Source: Streptococcus sp. X13SY08 (GTDB lineage: Bacteria > Bacillota > Bacilli > Lactobacillales > Streptococcaceae). Taken from it: DNA of 64,000 nucleotides. The position numbers and the translations under genes are program-made. The DNA lies in contig NZ_LFYO02000002.1 of assembly GCF_001182825.2 (NCBI RefSeq), positions 310,001 to 374,000 of the forward strand, given 5' to 3'. The notes beneath the pieces were generated by a model. That model was not told where the DNA came from. It was given only the letters and a program-made list of their open reading frames with translations, and ran no database searches. How positions within the stretch are numbered: the stretch's first letter is position 1; the number at the start of each line of letters is the position of its first letter. This document shows positions 41,649 to 52,533 of this stretch, piece after piece.

Positions 41649-41678
41649 AAACCAAGGTGTGGGAATCTTGGTTTTCTT
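41649..41678 (+). terminator. Terminator-like hairpin with no gene before it
   Basis: AAACCAAG-GTGTGGGAAT-CTTGGTTTT then C, plus strand. The only upstream plus-strand gene, rexA, already has its own terminator 220 bases earlier. It may be a relic of a gene or operon lost from this gap. Confidence 0.6.
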
Positions 41679-41761
41679 ATGTTATGAATTGACAAGTTTA
41701 GTGATTTCCTATAAACTTTTAAGGTACCGTTTGTTTGATGGCACGCGGGAAAGGAATTGAC

Positions 41762-43153
41762 ATGAAGAGAAACGACAGTCACCTCAGTCATCATGAGGAA
41801 CTACGATTAGATTATTTACAAAAAAATATTTATTATTTGAATGATAAGGAAAAGCGGGAGCTGGCTTTTTTGAAATACAAGGCTCAGGGCTATGCGACGA
41901 ATGTTGCTTATCCACATCCAAATAAGATTCGTCAACCTAAGGTGAAGGCTATTCCACAAGAAGAACCTGCGTGGGTGGATGATGTGCCCTACTATGGCGA
42001 AGAAGAGGATGATTTATTTGGTGTTCCTGATTATCCAACTCAGACGCGAACAAGAAGCCGTAAATCAGCTAAAAAGCCCCGCAGACCAAAAGTAGCCACT
42101 CAACCAATCATGGTGGAGGAAAATCTAGTTTCCTCCTATAAAAAGCAGGACAATCGACCAAAGAAACCAAGAAAAAAAGGTGGATTCAAGCGTTTTATAA
42201 GAATACTTGGGCTCTTGTTAGTGGCAGTACTAGCCGGTATGATTTTTATGTTTGTTAAGGGCTTTACGGGTGGTGCTGAGGGCAATAGCAAAGCTGCCGA
42301 GGCAGAAGTTTTCCATGGTGAGAATACCCGCGATGGCGTTAATATTCTGGTCTTGGGAACAGATGGTCGTATTGGAGATTCATCCGACATGACACGGACG
42401 GATTCTATCATGGTGATCAATATCAACAACACTGATAAAAAAGTGAAGATGGTCAGCTTTATGCGTGATACACTCATCAATATTGAAGGTAATGACTATA
42501 AACTCAATGTGGCCTATACTTTTGGAGAACAAAATAATCACCAAGGTGCAGAAAATGTTCGACAAGTATTAAAAGAAAATTTTGACTTAGATATTAAACA
42601 TTATGCCTTAGTTGATTTCTCAACATTTGCGACAGCGATCGATACACTCTTCCCAGAAGGTGTGACCATGAATGCTCAGTTTTCAACCATTGGTGGCCAA
42701 GATGTGTCGGAAGTGGATGTGCCAGACGATCTCAATATGAAAGACGGCATTGTGCCCAACCAGACCATCGAAGAAGGCATTCAGCAAATGGACGGCCGGA
42801 CTCTTCTTAACTATGCACGTTTCCGTAAGGACGACGAGGGAGACTATGGTCGGACTCGTCGCCAGCAAGAAGTGATGGCAGCGGTTCTTAGCCAAATCAA
42901 GGACCCAACCAAACTCTTTACAGGGTCAGAAGCTCTAGGAAAAGTCTTCTCCTTGACATCCACTAGTGTACCCTATAGTTTCTTACTGACGAATGGGATC
43001 ACAGCAGCACTTGATGGGACCAGTGGTATCGAGACGACTACCATTCCAGAAAATAATGACTGGGCTGAGGAATACGATGTTTATGGTGGTTCAGGAATCA
43101 AGATTGATTTTGAAAAGTACAAAGCGAAACTTTCTGATATGGGATTCCGCTAA
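41762..43153 (+). CDS. LytR-CpsA-Psr (LCP) family protein
   Basis: LCP proteins attach teichoic acids or capsule polymers to peptidoglycan outside the cell. The 463-residue protein has a long charged cytoplasmic N-terminus (about 1-150, rich in Lys/Arg), one membrane helix (FIRILGLLLVAVLAGMIFMFV), then the LCP domain: GVNILVLGTDGR, SDMTRTDSIMVININ with the conserved Arg and Asp, VSFMRDTLINI, GRTLLNYARFRKDDEGDYGRTRRQQEV. ATG 41762 has AAAGGAA upstream. A TTGACA at 41689 and TATAAA at 41710 (15-base spacing) are a possible promoter. Confidence 0.93.
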   Translation: MKRNDSHLSHHEELRLDYLQKNIYYLNDKEKRELAFLKYKAQGYATNVAYPHPNKIRQPKVKAIPQEEPAWVDDVPYYGEEEDDLFGVPDYPTQTRTRSRKSAKKPRRPKVATQPIMVEENLVSSYKKQDNRPKKPRKKGGFKRFIRILGLLLVAVLAGMIFMFVKGFTGGAEGNSKAAEAEVFHGENTRDGVNILVLGTDGRIGDSSDMTRTDSIMVININNTDKKVKMVSFMRDTLINIEGNDYKLNVAYTFGEQNNHQGAENVRQVLKENFDLDIKHYALVDFSTFATAIDTLFPEGVTMNAQFSTIGGQDVSEVDVPDDLNMKDGIVPNQTIEEGIQQMDGRTLLNYARFRKDDEGDYGRTRRQQEVMAAVLSQIKDPTKLFTGSEALGKVFSLTSTSVPYSFLLTNGITAALDGTSGIETTTIPENNDWAEEYDVYGGSGIKIDFEKYKAKLSDMGFR

Positions 43154-43166
43154 ATATGCTATAATG

Positions 43167-43190
43167 GAGAGACCGAGGTCTCTCTTTTTC
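43167..43190 (+). terminator. LCP gene terminator
   Basis: AGAGACC-GA-GGTCTCT followed by TTTTTC. Confidence 0.8.
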
Positions 43191-43219
43191 TTTTGGAAAA
43201 TGGCAGAGCAGATAGGTAG

Positions 43220-44587
<1,368 letters not shown>

Positions 44588-44705
44588 AGCGACGAGGAGC
44601 AGCATTTGCTGTTGTCTGTGCGATAGCTGTCGTAGAGTGAGGAGTTTACGACGATGCCATACGGTAACTGTATTGCCTTGCTCGTAAAAGCGAGAAAAAG
44701 ATACT

Positions 44706-44732
44706 AAAAAAGCCTTGGGGACAAGGCTTTTC
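44706..44732. terminator. Bidirectional terminator
   Basis: AAAGCCTTG-GGGA-CAAGGCTTT flanked by A and T runs, between convergent rlmCD and the isochorismatase-like gene. Confidence 0.85.
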
Positions 44733-44784
44733 TAGGTGAATATTCAGTTAAAGCACTATCTAATGAAATTAGAATAATCAATGA

Positions 44785-45350
44785 TTATTTTGCTACGACA
44801 TCGTTTAAAAATTCTTCAGTTGTCATAGTTTGTCCCATGATTGGGAAGAGATGTTCGATAGGGAATTGATGCAATTCTTCTGTTTGAGCAGCCATCATGT
44901 CCGTAATAAAGTATTGATCATAGCCAAGTTGATAAGCATCTCTAGCGGTTGAATCGACACCAGCGTGGGTAGAAATTCCTCCTAAAATGATGGTATCAAT
45001 ACCTCGGCGACGCAATTGGAGATCCAAATCCGTTCCAAAAAAGGCACTAAATCCTCGTTTGTTGACAATGAAATCTTGAGGAGAAACGTTCAGCTCGTCT
45101 GCAAGATCAGCAAATTCTGGTGACATTTTTTTGCAGGGAGTTGCTTCATAGCATTTGGAGCCAATTTATCTTTTCCATCATGGAATTTAACGCGCACAAA
45201 AGTAATAAATCCGTTTTCTTTACGAAAGAGTTCAACTAGTTCCTTAGCATTTGAGACGACAGTCTCAGTAGTATGAGGGGCAGTTGGCATTTCTAAGATA
45301 CCTTTTTGCAAATCAATTAAGACAGGTGCTGTCTTATTAAAATCCAACAT
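44785..45350 (-). pseudogene. Isochorismatase-family cysteine hydrolase, one-base slip in a homopolymer
   Basis: MLDFNKTAPVLIDLQKGILEM (catalytic Asp region) starts at 45350 after AAAGGAGAATCTC. The frame runs to QLPAKK and then slips at an A7 run (T at 45126-45132 on the plus strand); one more A restores KKMSPEFADLADELNV, RGFSAFFGTDLDLQLRRRG and GGISTHAGVDSTARDAY to the end. The usual catalytic Cys position in the G-x-S-T-H-x-x-V block reads Gly, seen in some non-hydrolase members. It diverges from the MFS gene and may have been functionally tied to it. Confidence 0.75.
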
Positions 45351-45535
45351 GAGATTCTCCTTTAATATGGTATGGTATTTTATAGCCATTTCGGTATTAG
45401 GCTAGGTAAACAGAAACATTCAGCTCAAATTTTAAAAGCTAAATGACTTGATATATCACTATGTAGTGCCTTCCCGTAATAGTATTGTAATTGAAAAATA
45501 GATTATTTGCAAGAAAAAGAATTGGAGATTACGCT

Positions 45536-46910
45536 ATGTCATCAGATTTATCCATCAGTAAATTTCAGAGAAACATGACAGTGCTAACCATGATGCTGGG
45601 TGCTTTCATCGTCTTGTTGAATCAAACTTTATTAACGACAGCACTTCCAGACATTATGAAAACCTTCGAATTGTCTTTGGATAATGTTCAATGGTTGACA
45701 ACCATTTTTATGTTGGTTAATGGGATTATGATTCCTATATCCGCTTATTATACAGTTCGTTTTTCAAGTAAAAGTTTGTATCTCACCGCCGTTACTCTTT
45801 TTATTATAGGGACCATATTGTATCTTGTAGCTCCTTATTATTGGATGATACTGATTGGTAGAGTTGTTCAAGCAATCGGAGCGTGAATCATGATTCCTTT
45901 GATGCAAGTTGTCTTATTGGTGGCTTTTCCCGTAGAAGAAAGAGGAACAGCCATGGGGATATTTGGATTAGTAACTGGTTTTTCTCCAGCTATTGGTCCA
46001 ACGCTATCGGGATGGGTACTTAGTCATTATCAATGGCCAGCTATCTTTTTGTTTGTACTGATCGCTATGGTCATCAATCTACTAACAAGTATCAAAGGAG
46101 TAAAAAATTTAACAATAACTGAATCAGCTCAATTAGATATACCGTCTGTCTTACTATCAACCTATGCTTTTGGTGGTTTATTGTATGGTTTTAGTAGAGC
46201 GAGTCGTCTCGGATTTAGTAATGTTTTCATTTGGCTCATTCTGCTTACATCATTTTTTTGCACTTTTTGTCTATATCAAAAGACAAAATCATCTAGCTAC
46301 CCCTATGCTTGATATGAGCGTCTTGCGTGTCAAACGGTTTGTACATGCTTGTGTCATCATCATGGTCATGTTTATGATTTTTAATGCCCCTATGACTTTG
46401 ATGCCAATCTATATTCAAAATGTCAGAGGTTTGACTGCATTCCAAAGTGGATTGATCTTATTGCCGGGTGGTTTTCTAATGGGCTTATTAGCTCCGATTA
46501 CAGGACGTTTATTTGATAGATTTGGCGGAAAAATATTTGCTGTATCAGGTATGCTACTGATTGTTTTAAGCAGTTGGTTAATTGCTGGACTGACTTCTCG
46601 CTCTAGTGTGATTGAAATTACTGTATTATTTATGCTCTTGATGACTGGGAATGCTTTTATTTTAACACCTTTGACGACAAGTGCTATGAATGCCTTACCT
46701 ACGGAGCTTATACCTCATGGAAGTGCTATGAATAGCACGACTCGTCAATTGTTTGCTGCGATTGGGGCAGCCCTATTCGTTAGCTTAATGGGAGCAAATA
46801 CAAATTTAGGAGACGGATTTCAACTGACCTATCAAGCTATCACAGGACTTTCCATTTTAGGTCTTGTTCTAGCAACACTTTTACCAAAAGAGTTAAAGAA
46901 AGAAGTTTAA
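45536..46910 (+). pseudogene. MFS drug efflux transporter (DHA2/EmrB type), nonsense plus frameshift
   Basis: A 14-helix-type MFS exporter: FIVLLNQTLLTTALPDIM and NVQWLTTIFMLVNGIMIPISAY are the DHA2 signatures of helices 1-2. Two lesions: TGA at 45884-45886, where QAIGA-x-IMIPLMQ expects Gly (GGA to TGA), and a T7 run at 46253-46259 where T6 would keep SFFALFVYIKRQNHLATPMLDMS in frame. ATG 45536 follows TTGGAGAT. The remainder to the end is normal. A true pseudogene is likely. Confidence 0.8.
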
Positions 46911-47389
46911 CACTGTTTTCGAAATAGATTGCAAGCATTTAAAGACTATTTACATCTGACAGGATATTCAGGGCAATAAACTTTAAAAATGTTTACTACT
47001 ACAATGACCTAAACCTAAAACGGTTGTGGGCAAGAAAATGAGAAACTTGGTTTGAGTCAACCTCCTTGATTGATAAGTAGTGTGAGTCAGTGATGTTTCA
47101 ATATTCCTATAGGCGCAAGCTTATTTCTTATAGAGACAAGGCAGAGAAATCAATTTTAGATTTCTACTATCAACTGCATCAACTTTACACAAAAAGAGGC
47201 TGGAACGAAAGTTCCGCCTCTTTTTTAGTTTTAAGGAGATGACAATTTGGCGCAGTGCTAGAAGTGGAAAATCATGAGTTACAAAGCAACTCAATCCCCA
47301 TCAACATCCGCTCTGAAAAATAACTTTTATAGTTTCACTCTCTTCTGTTAAACGATTTTTATGATACAAATCTTCAAGAAAAGGTCATT
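46911..47389. other. Gene-free stretch of 479 bases
   Basis: I find no supported gene. A short frame (about 47092-47238, MFQYSYRRKLISYRDKAEKS...) runs into a terminator and has no SD, so it is probably chance or a relic. The only clear element is the terminator at 47191-47226. Confidence 0.5.
47191..47226. terminator. Strong terminator
   Basis: AAAAAGAGGC-TGGAAC-GAAA-GTTCC-GCCTCTTTTT: long stem with one bulge and a GAAA loop. Confidence 0.85.
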
Positions 47390-47935
47390 TTATCTGGAAG
47401 CATCCAGCACCATTTGAACTGCAGGATCTTGGTTCATGCTATTGATGAAGCGGGAAACGTTGGGATATTGGTCGTAGGTATCCTTGTAGACGTGATTGGT
47501 TCCCCCAATGAGCCCATCTAAATGCTGCATGACAAGGTCTACACGTAGATAGGCCGCTTCCTTTGCTTCTTGAATCACTTCTGGTTTCTTAGAAGTCGTG
47601 TAGCGTTCTGGTGTAAAAACAGGCCAGAAGGCTGGATGGAAGTCTCCACTTAAGAAATCCATGATTTCATTGAAGCGGGCGCGATCAACAGCTGTATCAT
47701 CCGCTGCTAAATCTTTTTCAGGTGCCAAGTCAGAAATGTAGTTCAAAATGGCGCCTGCCTGAGTTAGGATTTGTCCGTCACTTAATTCCAAGGCTGGTAC
47801 CATGCCAAGTGGATTGATTTTTTTGTAATCGTCAGAACGATAGTCCACCTTGATGGCTTCGTAGTCTAGCCCTGCCCATTCAAGGGCAATCCAACACGCC
47901 CGTGCACAGGTACCTGATGTATAATATAATTTCAT
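47390..47935 (-). CDS. Glutathione S-transferase family protein, probably with a short in-frame deletion
   Basis: An N-terminal thioredoxin-like GST domain (MKLYYTSGTCARACWIALEW, INPLGMVPALEL, LTQAGAILNYISD) and a C-terminal helical domain. At 181 residues it is about 20 short of relatives: GGTNHVYKD runs straight into TYDQYPNVSRFINSM, skipping the conserved block (xxxADAYxFxxLRW) that buries the GST C-terminal core. The loss keeps frame, about 60-63 nt, close in size to the gaps in core genes. ATG 47935 has GGAGGAAGACTC upstream. Confidence 0.75.
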   Translation of the reverse strand: MKLYYTSGTCARACWIALEWAGLDYEAIKVDYRSDDYKKINPLGMVPALELSDGQILTQAGAILNYISDLAPEKDLAADDTAVDRARFNEIMDFLSGDFHPAFWPVFTPERYTTSKKPEVIQEAKEAAYLRVDLVMQHLDGLIGGTNHVYKDTYDQYPNVSRFINSMNQDPAVQMVLDASR

Positions 47936-48060
47936 GAGTCTTCCTCCTTTTTTCATTTAGTATATCATAAAACCACTAAAAAGTATGAAAGCGGTTACAC
48001 CCTTAAAGGAAGGAGACTTATGATAAAATATTGTTTGAAATGATAGAGTGAGGAGTCTGT

Positions 48061-48782
48061 ATGAAACGGATAAAAAATATTGGTGGAAAGTTCTTCTAAC
48101 AGTTATTCTTGCCTTTATTGGTGTGGTGTTCTGGTACTTAACAGATGTTTATTCTGCTAAAAATCCAGCAAATGTTCTCGAGTCTAGTGATCATGTCCAA
48201 GTTGAGATAAAGGATTTTGGCTTTGCCTTTGATGGACCTGAAAGGAAGAAAGCCTTGATTTTTACCCGGGTGCTAAAGTGGATGAACTTGCCTATGCGTC
48301 ACTTCTCAAGGAAATAGCAGAGCAGGGAGTGGATACTTTTCTGGTCAAGATGCCATTTCATTTGGCAATCTTGGGTGCTGATAAAGCGAATCAGATTTTG
48401 GAGAATTATACCTACGATGAGTGGTATCTAGCTGGGCATTCTATGGGAGGTGCCATGGCAGCTTCCTATTTAGGCAGAAAATAGTGAGGATTATAGAGGC
48501 TTGGTCATGTTAGCTGCCTATTCTGTTGAAGATTTAAGTAAAACAAAGTTAAAGATTCTCTCTATATATGGTGACCAGAATAAGGTCTTGAATCGTGAAA
48601 AAGTACAAGCAGGTCATGCTTTACTGCCAACCGACTATGAAGAAGTAGTGATTTCAGGCGGCAACCATGCAGGTTTTGGTCACTATGGTCCACAAAATGG
48701 GGATGGTAAAGCTATTATTTCCTCACAAGAGCAGCATGATCAGACTATAAAGGCCATTCTAAATTTCATCGAAGCAAACTAA
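48061..48782 (+). pseudogene. Membrane-anchored alpha/beta hydrolase, three homopolymer frameshifts
   Basis: ATG 48061 follows GAGGAGTCTGT. Restoring one A in the run 48072-48077 gives MKRIKKYWWKVLLTVILAFI, a membrane anchor; one T in 48259-48263 restores ALIFYPGAKVDELAYASLL; removing one A in 48478-48481 restores YLGRNSEDYRGLVMLAAYS. The rest carries the nucleophile elbow AGHSMGGAM, the Asp in SIYGDQN and the His in GGNHAGFGHYG, so the catalytic triad is complete. Three slips, all in homopolymers, in one small gene. Either decay or a weakness of the sequencing chemistry. Confidence 0.78.
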
Positions 48783-48938
48783 AGAGAGCGGGACATAAAT
48801 CGGTCATTTTATAAAAATTTGATTTTTCAGTACTTTTTCATTTGCAGGTACTGACCTAAAACAGTCTACTCAACCCCTGCATCTTGTCATTAAAATGAAA
48901 TACAAAAGAAGCTAGGACTTTTGTCCCAGCTTCTTTTG
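48783..48938. repeat. Dispersed hairpin repeat, copy 1
   Basis: Begins GAGAGCGGGACATAAATCGG, TCATTTT and ends with AGAAGCTaGGAC-TTTT-GTCCcAGCTTCT. The same head and tail occur at 50507-50601, and a related form at 61597-61672. This copy is the longest, with about 90 bases between head and tail. The tail hairpin acts as a terminator for the convergent genes. Confidence 0.7.
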
Positions 48939-48940
48939 TA

Positions 48941-50425
48941 TTATTTACGATAAAGTTTATCTTGTTCATAGACGGGATCAAATGTGATATTGATGCCGAG
49001 TTTACGGAAGACATTTTTATCTTCTTCTGGAAGGGTTACAGTGGAATGAAGTTCACTGCCTTTGAGTTTTTCCAATTGATTCATGGCCAAGTTGGCTTCT
49101 TCATTGTTCATAGCAGTAATGGCTAGTGCAATGAGGATTTCATTGGAATGAAGTCGTGGATTTTTACTACCAAGGTGACTAATTTTCAGGTCTTGAATAG
49201 GCGTCACATATTGTGGCTCGATGAGGAGTATCTCTTTTGTAATACCCGCTAAGTTCTTGATGGCATTGATAATGACTGCTGCAGATGGTCCGAAAAGTTC
49301 AGATGTTTTACCAGTTACGATAGCTCCATTTGGTAATTCCATGGCGAGTGCTGGGTTGCCAGTCATTTCTGCTTTTTGGCGCGCGGCAATGGTCACACGA
49401 CGATCTTCTGGTGAAATACCCAAGTCGTTCATGAGAAGTTCAATCTTCTGAACAGCTGTATTAGTGACTTTCTCAGCTTTATAATCTACCAACGTTTGAT
49501 AGTAACGGCGAATAATTTCTTGCTTGGAAGCTTCGATAGCTGCATCATTGTCTACAATGGAGAATCCGACCATATTGACGCCCATATCAGTCGGAGAGGC
49601 ATGTGGAGAAGTACCAAGGATACCTTCTAGCATGCGTTTGAGAACGGGGAAAATTTCGATGTCACGGTTGTAGTTGACGGTCGTTTTTCCATAAGTTTCC
49701 AGATGGAATGGGTCAATCATGTTCACATCATCAAGGTCAGCAGTAGCTGCTTCGTAAGCTAAGTTGACAGGGTGATGGAGTGGCAAATTCCAGACGGGGA
49801 AAGTTTCAAATTTAGCGTAACCAGATTTGATGCTATTGATTTGGTCGTGATACATGTTGGACATACAAGTCGCCAACTTACCTGATCCAGGTCCAGGAGC
49901 TGTCACGACAATCAGGTTACGGCTAGTTTTGATATAATCATTTTTCCCCATACCTTCAGGTGAAATAATATGATTAATAGCTGTTGGATAGCCTTTAATA
50001 GGGTAGTGAAGATAAGAGGCAATGCCATTTTTGGTTAATTCATGACGAAAAGCATCTGCCGCAGCTTGACCTGTATACCGAGTGATGACAACAGATCCTA
50101 CAAAAATATCCAAATCTTTGAACTTATCAATGAGACGGAAAACTTCTTGGTCATAAGAAATACCTAAATCGCCACGGGCTTTTGAATGTTCAATATTGTT
50201 AGCATTGATAGCGATGACAATCTCGACTTGCTCTTTCAACTCTTGTAAGAGTTTGATTTTATTGTCAGGTTCATACCCCGGTAAGACACGGGCAGCATGG
50301 AAATCTTCCAACATCTTTCCGCCAAATTCAAGATATAATTTTCCTTCAAATTGGTTAATTCGTTCCAAAATATGGTCGCGTTGCAAATTGAGGTATTTTT
50401 CTGAGTCAAAAGCTTGTTTTTTCAT
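48941..50425 (-). CDS. DUF1846 domain protein
   Basis: A 494-residue protein matching the conserved Firmicute DUF1846 family over its whole length: [71 protein letters not shown] with a P-loop-like GPGSGK, and [17 protein letters not shown]. No biochemical role is firmly established; fold studies place it near nucleotide-binding proteins. It is monocistronic, framed by two copies of the dispersed hairpin repeat. Confidence 0.9.
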   Translation of the reverse strand: MKKQAFDSEKYLNLQRDHILERINQFEGKLYLEFGGKMLEDFHAARVLPGYEPDNKIKLLQELKEQVEIVIAINANNIEHSKARGDLGISYDQEVFRLIDKFKDLDIFVGSVVITRYTGQAAADAFRHELTKNGIASYLHYPIKGYPTAINHIISPEGMGKNDYIKTSRNLIVVTAPGPGSGKLATCMSNMYHDQINSIKSGYAKFETFPVWNLPLHHPVNLAYEAATADLDDVNMIDPFHLETYGKTTVNYNRDIEIFPVLKRMLEGILGTSPHASPTDMGVNMVGFSIVDNDAAIEASKQEIIRRYYQTLVDYKAEKVTNTAVQKIELLMNDLGISPEDRRVTIAARQKAEMTGNPALAMELPNGAIVTGKTSELFGPSAAVIINAIKNLAGITKEILLIEPQYVTPIQDLKISHLGSKNPRLHSNEILIALAITAMNNEEANLAMNQLEKLKGSELHSTVTLPEEDKNVFRKLGINITFDPVYEQDKLYRK

Positions 50426-50506
50426 AACTAAGGCAAGAGCACCTTTCCAAATTTTATTGCCCTATTATAACAGAAACTATTTAGAAGGAAAAGAATTACC
50501 CGTTAA

Positions 50507-50601
50507 AAGAAAAGAGTGGGATAAAAATCGGTCATTTCAGAGAAATGTCATTTTGTCTCCAAAATAAAAAAGAGGAGGGACTTTTGTCCCAACCTCTTGT
50601 C
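50507..50601. repeat. Dispersed hairpin repeat, copy 2
   Basis: Head AAGAGTGGGATAAAAATCGG, TCATTTC; tail AGAGGaGGGAC-TTTT-GTCCCaaCCTCT. Head and tail match copy 1. It lies between divergently or tandemly placed genes and its tail can terminate transcripts. Confidence 0.7.
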
Positions 50602-50973
50602 TTACAATGACTCACGTAATTTTTCCATAAAGCTGTCTTTGTTGACGCGGACACGGGTATGGACGCCCTTGGCAATTAAAGCGCCCCCACAAAAGGCTTC
50701 CAGGCGAAAATCATATTTGTGACCTTCCTCTTTAAGCGCGATGATGGCAACAGTCACGTCTTGGCCGATAGAAGAAGGCACTAGATGTTGCAGAGCAATT
50801 TCAGACCCGACGGTCGTTTTGCTATCGTCTAAATTCTCTTGGGCGAATGTAAAAGCAGCATTCTCAATAAAAGCTGTTAGCATAGGCGTTGATAGAACAT
50901 TGAGATTTCCAGATCCAACAGCATGAGCCGAGTGCTCAGCTTTTGTTTCAAAAACTTTTGTGTAAATTGCCAT
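50602..50973 (-). CDS. FlK-like hotdog thioesterase
   Basis: A 123-residue single hotdog-fold protein resembling fluoroacetyl-CoA thioesterase FlK: SAHAVGSGNLNVLSTPMLTAFIENAAFTFAQ, TTVGSEIALQHLVPSSIGQDVTVAI, IAKGVHTRVRVNKDSFMEKL. The TVGSEIALQHL block carries the Thr/Glu/His pattern of the family active site. The natural acyl-CoA substrate is unknown; fluoroacetate is not implied. Single gene. Confidence 0.85.
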   Translation of the reverse strand: MAIYTKVFETKAEHSAHAVGSGNLNVLSTPMLTAFIENAAFTFAQENLDDSKTTVGSEIALQHLVPSSIGQDVTVAIIALKEEGHKYDFRLEAFCGGALIAKGVHTRVRVNKDSFMEKLRESL

Positions 50974-51413
50974 AATTTCTTCCAGATAATTGTTGGCTTA
51001 AGTATATCATTTTAAGCGTTTTCAGTCTCAAAAAAACTGTTGTTGTCCATAGTGATGTATCAAATATAGATGAAAGGAAAGTCCTATAAAAGCAGATTTG
51101 TTAGCTATTCAGGTGTCTATCTCAAAATAACCTCTAGAACTATGGAAATTTTGGAAAAGCCACGCAGTTTTCGCTTACTCTACCAGCAATGGCTATGTTA
51201 GGGGAGATGATAGCCTTCCAGCATTAAATCTACGTTGTAAGAAGAAATTCACAGAAATTTTCCTCACTTATGTTATAATGGTAACTGTTTTGAATGGAAC
51301 TCGGGCTACAAATGAAGAAAATAGATGGTCTGTCTATGAAATCAGGAGCTCATAGCAGCCTGATCATCCTCAGACATTTTTTGAAGCCCTTATATCTTGA
51401 TGAGGAGGACACT
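50974..51413. other. Gene-free stretch with promoter and long leader of the next gene
   Basis: No gene supported. An extended -10 promoter TGTTATAAT lies at 51271-51279, which would give the thioesterase gene a leader of about 130 bases. The leader contains an in-frame open stretch (MKKIDGLSMKSGAHS...) joined to the thioesterase, but the SD right before ATG 51414 marks the true start. I see no known riboswitch in it. Confidence 0.5.
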
Positions 51414-51812
51414 ATGGAACGCAGTTTACATGAAATTCGTGTGTTTGAAAACTATGAAATCGAAAAAATGGAAGAAGGTCATGTTATCGTGACAACAGAA
51501 GTGGTTGAGGGATCGCTTAATTATTATAGCAACGCTCACGGAGGCTATCTCTTCACGCTTTGTGACCAAATTGCTGGGCTAGTTAGTGTTTCGACAGGTG
51601 TTGAAGCAGTAACGCTGCAATCCAGCATTAATTATCTCAAAGCGGGGCATTTGGGAGATTCTTTTAGCATTGAAGGGACTTGTGTCCATAATGGTCGCAC
51701 GACGAAGGTGGTAGAAGTTCATATCATCAACCAAAACGGAGATCATGTCGTCCAAGCTACCTTTACTATGTTTGTAACGGGTAAGCGTACAGAGGAGATG
51801 AAGTTCAACTAA
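51414..51812 (+). CDS. PaaI-type hotdog thioesterase
   Basis: A 132-residue acyl-CoA thioesterase of the PaaI type: SLNYYSNAHGGYLFTLCDQIAGLVS holds the conserved HGG and Asp, then VTLQSSINYLKAGHLGDSF and NGRTTKVVEVHI. The start at ATG 51414 is set by GATGAGGAGGAC; an upstream ATG at 51294 would add an unrelated leader. Likely hydrolyses aromatic or medium acyl-CoA thioesters. Confidence 0.88.
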   Translation: MERSLHEIRVFENYEIEKMEEGHVIVTTEVVEGSLNYYSNAHGGYLFTLCDQIAGLVSVSTGVEAVTLQSSINYLKAGHLGDSFSIEGTCVHNGRTTKVVEVHIINQNGDHVVQATFTMFVTGKRTEEMKFN

Positions 51813-51853
51813 GTAGCTCTGCTATGGAACAAAAGTACACCGAACGATAGAAG

Positions 51854-51877
51854 AAAACAGGGAAACCTGTTTTTTTG
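51854..51877 (+). terminator. Terminator
   Basis: AAAACAGG-GAAA-CCTGTTTTTTT with a GNRA loop. Confidence 0.85.
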
Positions 51878-51950
51878 AAGTAGTTTGGAAAATTTTAAGG
51901 TAATTTTTTGATATACTAGTCTTATAGAAGTATGTATGAAGTGAGAGATT

Positions 51951-52451
51951 ATGACTATCGATATTGAAAAATACTATCAATTAGCCCTGCTAGCCCTGCA
52001 AAAGCAAAAGGAGCACCGTAAATTTTTGGCAGATTTGAAAAAGAAAGCCCCAAAGGATTTGGACAAAATTGTCAAAGAGCTTCATCAGGAAGTATTTCAA
52101 GAGATTGATTGCACAGAATGTGCTAATTGTTGTAAGGATTTAGGCCCAGATTTGACAGAAACAGATATCGCAAAGATTTCCAAGCTTTTCCGTATGAAAC
52201 TGTCCACTTTTGAGACAACCTACTTGCGCGTGGACGAAGACGGAGACAAGGTTTTCAAATCCATGCCTTGTCCCTTCCTTGGCGGAGACAATCTCTGTAG
52301 CATTTATGATGTTCGTCCCAAAGCCTGCGCCGCTTTTCCCCACACTGACAGAAAAAAATTTACTCAAATCAATCATCTTACCCTGAAAAATACTCTGATC
52401 TGTCCCGCAGCCTATGAGTTTGTGGAGCGATTGAGAAAGCGTATTGGGTAG
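51951..52451 (+). CDS. YkgJ-family CxxC cluster protein
   Basis: A 166-residue protein of the YkgJ (UPF0153) family, thought to chelate zinc or an iron-sulfur cluster. After a helical N-terminus comes IDCTECANCCKDLGPDLTETDIAKI (C-x2-C-x2-CC) and then MPCPFLGGDNLCSIYDVRPKACAAFPH, adding four Cys. ATG 51951 is preceded by GAAGTGAGAG and a TATACT at about 51911. Function in the cell is unknown. Confidence 0.88.
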   Translation: MTIDIEKYYQLALLALQKQKEHRKFLADLKKKAPKDLDKIVKELHQEVFQEIDCTECANCCKDLGPDLTETDIAKISKLFRMKLSTFETTYLRVDEDGDKVFKSMPCPFLGGDNLCSIYDVRPKACAAFPHTDRKKFTQINHLTLKNTLICPAAYEFVERLRKRIG

Positions 52452-52533
52452 GTAGATATTCTCTAGAGAACTAGTTAGTTACTATTTTGCTCCCTTTAGA
52501 ATTCTTGTCTCCCTAGAAAGGAACCTTACGACA

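Noticed and set aside
44588-44705. Structured RNA after rlmCD
   Set aside because: Only loosely repeated GTCGTA/TACGAC words; no convincing stem set apart from the following terminator.
45884-45886. TGA in the MFS gene as selenocysteine
   Set aside because: The position is a conserved Gly, there is no SECIS-like context, and a second frameshift lies downstream.
47092-47238. Small ORF MFQYSYRRKLISYRDKAEKS...
   Set aside because: No SD, runs through a strong terminator, no recognisable family.
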